A stretch of 16,812 nucleotides of DNA. It comes from an uncultured Candidatus Saccharibacteria bacterium (GTDB taxonomy: Bacteria; Patescibacteriota; Saccharimonadia; Saccharimonadales; Saccharimonadaceae). The DNA lies in contig CALHWA010000078.1 in assembly GCA_938036845.1 (NCBI GenBank), positions 1 to 16,812 of the forward strand, read 5' to 3'. The notes under the pieces are model-generated. The model ran no database searches. It worked only from the letters and a program-made list of their open reading frames with translations, and was not told the DNA's origin. The stretch's first letter is position 1. Each line of letters opens with the position of its first letter. Positions 13,169-16,812 of the stretch are shown piece after piece. Position numbers and translations under genes: made by a program.

Positions 13169-15010
13169 TTAGCGCAAAGGGATGACAATCTCATCGTCAT
13201 CATCCTGACTAGCCTGCTCTTGATGTTGAATCCGGTTGGCTTCATTGGCAATGGCAGCAACGGACAAATCAGAGTTGCTGGCTAGTCTAATTATATCAGG
13301 CGAGACGGTGTTTGTGCTAGTGTTTGGCGGCAGATTGTTGCGTTGCTGGCCGAGCTGCTCCTCACGCAGGCGTTCCTCGCGCGTGGGGGTTGTCTTGGCG
13401 TAATAACTGGGGTCGAGCGGCTGGATGACCGACTGGTGAATACTGGGGTATGGGTTGTAGCGCACGGACATGTCGATGACATTTTTATCATCAGCCAGTA
13501 CTGAGCGATCTCGGTAGGATACTGCGGCTGGGGTGGGTGCAAGAGCTGGTGCGGCTTGAACTGGTGCAACGGGTGGCTGCTGGGGAGGATACGACACAGG
13601 GGTTTGTGGATAATTGGAGGCTGCTGGCGGGGTTGGTTGCTCTGCAGGTACTGGGGTGGATGATGGTTGAGTGTCAGTAGGATGCGCTTCAGCTGGTGGG
13701 TTGCTGGGCTTAGTTATCGTGTGCGCGGCTGATTTTTGAGGTGGTACAAGGGGCACAGCATCAGTGCTGGGAGCAGCGTGCTGGCGCAGGTTGGCATAGA
13801 TCGCTTCAAAGGATGGCGTTTCTTCTGGCTTAGACTCTGGCGCAGCTTTTGCTGTGGGCTTGGGCGGCGTGTAGGGTTTGCTCAGGGCATCGGGCAAGAC
13901 CGAATCGTGTGGAATAACGGCGGGCAGTGCCATTGGCAGAGACTGGAGTGAGTCATGCTCTCGCGGCATGGGCTGTGGCTCGGCAGCAGGTGTTTCGTCA
14001 TGTGCCGCATCGTCCACTGGCGAAATCTCGTATACCTCGGTAGATTGCTGAGGTGGGTATGGGTTTGGTTGGTTTTGGTAGGCGCTAGCATCAGGCGAGG
14101 GAGCTTGCTGATGCGACGACGCTATGCGATTCTCCGGGAAGCTCGTGGACGAATACGTCACCGCTGGGCGCTGAGGCTCTGGTGCTGAGTATGGCGACTC
14201 AGGCATACGAGGCTGAGGTGGCGACACTGGTGCAAAGCCAGCATCGTCAACTGGTGGTTGGTACGGTGGTGTAGCCTGTGGTGGAGTGTTTGGAGCTGTT
14301 TGCGGCGCTGCGTGGTATGGCTGCAGCTGAGCTTGAGTTTGTGGCCACTCCGGCTGATATGGCACGGGAGCTTGCTGGAGCGGTTGCCCGTCAGCTACGG
14401 CGGGTAGCGCCGCTGGTGGAGCCTGCATGCGCTCGATGGCGGCTCGGCGCCGAGCTTGGTTGGATTGCTCAATGCGCCGCGTCATCGCCCGTGCTTCGCT
14501 GCTGTTATCATCAAACATATCTGAGGTCTGCTGCGCCTCGAAGTAGACATCGCTAATCATCGACCCCTGTGCATCGGGTACGCGGGTGTGGCGAATAGAC
14601 CACCCATGAGTATCAGCCAGCTGCGACAGATATGCTAGGCGGCGCTCGGCTTCGTCTTGGCTAAGGTTCTTCGTTCGCTCGATCTCCACCTTCTCGGGTA
14701 CCGTAATCTCGATGAGTGAGTTGATACCATCAGGCTGCCACATGCGCCGGCGTGGCTTGGTGTAGAATGATATCACCGCCGCGAGGTAAACCTCCATTGG
14801 CTGGTCCTTGCGCAGTGGCAAAGCCAGCGCACCAAACAGCAGAATAATTGGCACTGGAATGACTGCCAGCGGCAAAAACACCTGTGACAATCCCCACGCC
14901 AACGCAATCCCCGCCGCCGCAACTAGCAGATAAATAAACTGGCGAAAGCTAAACGGCCCAAGAATCTTATCCTCTGCCTCTACATCCTGCGCAACCTTAT
15001 ATCTCGACAT
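13169..15010 (-). CDS. PrgI/VirB3-like T4SS inner-membrane protein with a long Pro/Gln-rich tail
   Basis: A 613-aa protein. Residues 1-105 are the PrgI-family module: KVAQDVEAEDKILGPFSFRQ, two membrane helices at about 24-42 and 45-65, then PMEVYLAAVISFYTKPRRRMW. PrgI is the Gram-positive counterpart of VirB3 and sits with VirB4 at the base of the channel. Residues 105-195 form a soluble extension (LSQDEAERRLAYLSQLA, then WSIRHTRVP). From about 197 to 560 the protein is mostly Pro, Gln, Ala and Ser with no clear fold, and residues 560-613 end in an acidic DDDDE tail. Usual PrgI proteins are about 100-200 aa, so over 400 residues are extra. The ATG at 15010 has no Shine-Dalgarno sequence and follows a TGCTATAAT promoter by 13 nt. 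It begins the tight cluster prgI-traC-like-virB4-vanY fusion-hydrolase. Confidence 0.88.
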   Translation of the reverse strand: MSRYKVAQDVEAEDKILGPFSFRQFIYLLVAAAGIALAWGLSQVFLPLAVIPVPIILLFGALALPLRKDQPMEVYLAAVISFYTKPRRRMWQPDGINSLIEITVPEKVEIERTKNLSQDEAERRLAYLSQLADTHGWSIRHTRVPDAQGSMISDVYFEAQQTSDMFDDNSSEARAMTRRIEQSNQARRRAAIERMQAPPAALPAVADGQPLQQAPVPYQPEWPQTQAQLQPYHAAPQTAPNTPPQATPPYQPPVDDAGFAPVSPPQPRMPESPYSAPEPQRPAVTYSSTSFPENRIASSHQQAPSPDASAYQNQPNPYPPQQSTEVYEISPVDDAAHDETPAAEPQPMPREHDSLQSLPMALPAVIPHDSVLPDALSKPYTPPKPTAKAAPESKPEETPSFEAIYANLRQHAAPSTDAVPLVPPQKSAAHTITKPSNPPAEAHPTDTQPSSTPVPAEQPTPPAASNYPQTPVSYPPQQPPVAPVQAAPALAPTPAAVSYRDRSVLADDKNVIDMSVRYNPYPSIHQSVIQPLDPSYYAKTTPTREERLREEQLGQQRNNLPPNTSTNTVSPDIIRLASNSDLSVAAIANEANRIQHQEQASQDDDDEIVIPLR

Positions 15011-15023
15011 AGTTTATGTATTT

Positions 15024-15032
15024 ATTATAGCA
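15024..15032 (-). promoter_or_regulatory. Extended -10 promoter of the prgI-led T4SS operon
   Basis: TGCTATAAT on the minus strand, identical to the rnpA element. The TATAAT ends 13 nt before the prgI ATG, so transcription should start about 6-7 nt before it, leaving a leader too short for a ribosome binding site. No good -35 hexamer is present at 16-18 nt. A 14-bp palindrome lies just upstream at 15053-15066. Confidence 0.6.
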
Positions 15033-15052
15033 TGAGGGGGATGAGTGGAAAG

Positions 15053-15066
15053 ATCAAAGCTTTGAT
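15053..15066. repeat. Perfect 14-bp palindrome upstream of the prgI promoter
   Basis: ATCAAAGCTTTGAT reads the same on both strands and touches the stop codon of the VirB6-like gene. Its centre lies about 30 bp upstream of the prgI -10 box, where a regulator could act. It has no loop and no following T-run on either strand, so it is not a good terminator. Confidence 0.5.
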
Positions 15067-16812
15067 TATTTCTTAGGTCTTCTGAGTCTATCGAGGATCT
15101 TTTTGGTAGTTCTTCGCTGACCATCTTGCAACTCCTCTATCTGTTTCTTTTGTTTGCCTCTTTGCTCTCTTGCTTGTCTATCTTTTTCTTTCTCTTGGTT
15201 TTCCTTAAGAATTTCACCAACTATACCAACAGAATAACCTTCACCGAGTGCGTTGCGAGTAGTTGTGTTGACTGTAGGCCCTGCGGGACTATCAAGATAA
15301 TCTGCCATTACCTTACTAAAGTCACCGTATTTTGGATTCAAGTTGCCACTACTATCAGTCCACCCACCATGCTCGCTAACAACTTGATCAAGAACTTTTC
15401 CAATCTTAGGACTGCTCATAACATATTGAGCATTGTAAGCAGTTTCATGAGTTTCTGGGTCAGATATTCTATCCATAATCATTTTATCTGTAAAAGCTTT
15501 TCCGTCGACTAGTTTGCTGGTGTACTCTCCCTTATTAGTCATTCGTCCACCATTTGCGAGTATACCCATATTAGATGAGCCGATTAATTCCGCAAAACCA
15601 CCCTTTCGTAAGCCTTGAGCAGCACTCCTGAAAATAATTCTTCGATCATGATCAGAGAAGCCTTCTGCGGTCGAGGGTAATGCAGTCATAAACTTGTAAG
15701 CATCTCTGACATCAGACTCTGCAAGGGCAAGCTCTTGTACACCAACGAGTTCTTCGAGACTTAATTTCCTACCACCATACATACCAGTAGTGGCCATATT
15801 CTGGCGTTGTTGCCATGTTAGGTTAACTTGACGCTTTTGAGCTAGCTCGACTCTGCGCTGAAGATCCTCTGCTTCAATCTTCTCTGCTATACTCTCGAGT
15901 ATACCACTATCACTTTCACCACCAACCCAATCAAAAGCTCTACCGACAACTCCTGTCGCACGACCATAACTTCTCGCTAAGTTCCTCTTCCTCTTTTCTT
16001 CTCTATTCTCCATGGCACGTGCAAAGCCGTACCCAATCTTTGTCCGCTTTGATCCTTCCATAATACCTCTCCGCGCACCTGTCCGTGCCATATTACTAAA
16101 TGTACGTGCAGATCCCTTAGCAAACGCTCCAATTGTCCCAGTAGCAGCCATAGCGCCTTGTAATAAGATTGTCGAACTGAGCATAGGTATTGTACTTACT
16201 CCTAATGCGACAAACTGAGCAATTGTATCGTGGCTACCTGAAAATGCTTTAGCGGCGAGCTTTGATAAACCAAATACGACGGCAATCATTGGATATACTA
16301 CCAATAGACCAAGGAACATATCCCACCATTTTTTAAAGAACTTCTCCGTGTTTGGTAGTAGCATAGCAACAAAAGCTAGAGGAGAGATGAGTGCTAGCAT
16401 GACGATAATGGCGTTTCTTCCAATCAATATTAAAACAGTAATAGCTAAGCCTAAGATTGCACCAAGTAAAATGAGGGCTATAATTCCTACAGCTGCATGT
16501 GTTAGTGCTACTCCGGCTACTCCAACAATTGCGATTTGGGTAACTCCAGTTAAAACTCCACCAACTATATCATCAAAACCAGGAAAATAGTCTTTTGATC
16601 CACCAAGAGTATTGATAAAGCCGTACAGTGAACCCCCTAAGATATTAGATAAATCAAGACATACCTGGCTAATATACAAAGATAAATTGATCATAACTGT
16701 GATGACAATAAGCTTAGGAAGCATACGCTTCACACCATAGTTAGAAAGCCCTATCCCAGTCATTTGTGAATATATAATGAAAATAAATGCCGCAATAAGA
16801 AGAATATTTGCA
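15066..16812 (-). CDS. VirB6/TrbL-like T4SS membrane channel protein (start lies beyond the window end)
   Basis: 581 residues are visible and the frame stays open to the window edge, so the N-terminus is missing. An internal ATG at 16763 is not the likely start, because the preceding codons (ANILLIAAIFIIFIYSQ) form another membrane helix. About six or seven hydrophobic segments fill the first 230 visible residues, including LPKLIVITVMINLSLYI, a Gly/Ala/Ile-rich block (GIIALILLGAILGLAITVLI), IIVMLALISPLAFVAMLL and MFLGLLVVYPMIAVVF. This ISPLAF...KWW...YPMI layout is typical of VirB6/TrbL, the polytopic inner-membrane part of the transfer channel. The following roughly 350 residues are hydrophilic and basic-rich, ending KKILDRLRRPKK, and are probably cytoplasmic. 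The gene is visibly more AT-rich than prgI (26/60 G+C in 15361-15420, against 38/60 in 13921-13980). Confidence 0.85.
   Translation of the reverse strand, partial: ANILLIAAFIFIIYSQMTGIGLSNYGVKRMLPKLIVITVMINLSLYISQVCLDLSNILGGSLYGFINTLGGSKDYFPGFDDIVGGVLTGVTQIAIVGVAGVALTHAAVGIIALILLGAILGLAITVLILIGRNAIIVMLALISPLAFVAMLLPNTEKFFKKWWDMFLGLLVVYPMIAVVFGLSKLAAKAFSGSHDTIAQFVALGVSTIPMLSSTILLQGAMAATGTIGAFAKGSARTFSNMARTGARRGIMEGSKRTKIGYGFARAMENREEKRKRNLARSYGRATGVVGRAFDWVGGESDSGILESIAEKIEAEDLQRRVELAQKRQVNLTWQQRQNMATTGMYGGRKLSLEELVGVQELALAESDVRDAYKFMTALPSTAEGFSDHDRRIIFRSAAQGLRKGGFAELIGSSNMGILANGGRMTNKGEYTSKLVDGKAFTDKMIMDRISDPETHETAYNAQYVMSSPKIGKVLDQVVSEHGGWTDSSGNLNPKYGDFSKVMADYLDSPAGPTVNTTTRNALGEGYSVGIVGEILKENQEKEKDRQAREQRGKQKKQIEELQDGQRRTTKKILDRLRRPKK

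Noticed and set aside
13291..14556. Repetitive Pro/Gln codons in prgI as a possible tandem repeat array
   Set aside because: No fixed repeat unit can be seen; it is low-complexity coding sequence only.

Overview
The window looks like the replication-origin region of a Patescibacteria (CPR) chromosome, most likely a Saccharibacteria (TM7)-type genome. This is an inference from the conserved origin gene set (yidC, rnpA, rpmH, dnaA, dnaN, recF), from a Gram-positive-style type IV secretion (T4SS) locus whose VirB4, TraC-like and PrgI proteins resemble those I know from that group, and from TGA being used as an ordinary stop, which argues against the recoded Gracilibacteria/Absconditabacteria. 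No 16S or other phylogenetic marker is present to prove it.

Left side (1-1100, minus strand): the N-terminal end of yidC, a 312-nt AT-rich gap without a recognisable gene (no yidD), rnpA, a perfect 12-bp hairpin terminator, and a 46-aa rpmH. rnpA and rpmH each have a TATAAT box only 6-9 nt before the start codon, so both mRNAs are predicted to be leaderless or nearly so. Centre (1101-5155, plus strand): two exact DnaA boxes and a dnaA promoter precede dnaA (GTG start). A 282-nt spacer with a cluster of DnaA boxes follows, ending in two abutting boxes and a DnaA-trio-like tract just before dnaN. This is the best oriC candidate. dnaN and a short recF follow with a 2-nt gap.

Right side (5166-16812, minus strand): a T4SS locus convergent with recF, separated by only 10 nt. 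In transcription order it holds a VirB6/TrbL-like membrane protein (cut by the window end); a TGCTATAAT promoter; a PrgI/VirB3-like protein with a very long Pro/Gln-rich tail; a TraC-like protein; the VirB4 ATPase; a 1031-aa membrane protein ending in an M15/VanY-type D,D-carboxypeptidase domain; a secreted or anchored protein joining a GH73 glucosaminidase and a Cys/His NlpC/P60- or CHAP-like peptidase; and a small membrane-anchored PEGA-like protein. From prgI onwards the genes overlap or nearly touch, two of them through TGATG junctions, and read as one operon.

The most striking content is this contact or secretion machine carrying three different peptidoglycan-cleaving domains in two adjacent genes, placed directly beside the origin. 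Saccharibacteria are typically epibionts on actinobacterial hosts, so a role in breaching the cell's own wall and possibly the host wall is a reasonable inference, not something the sequence proves.
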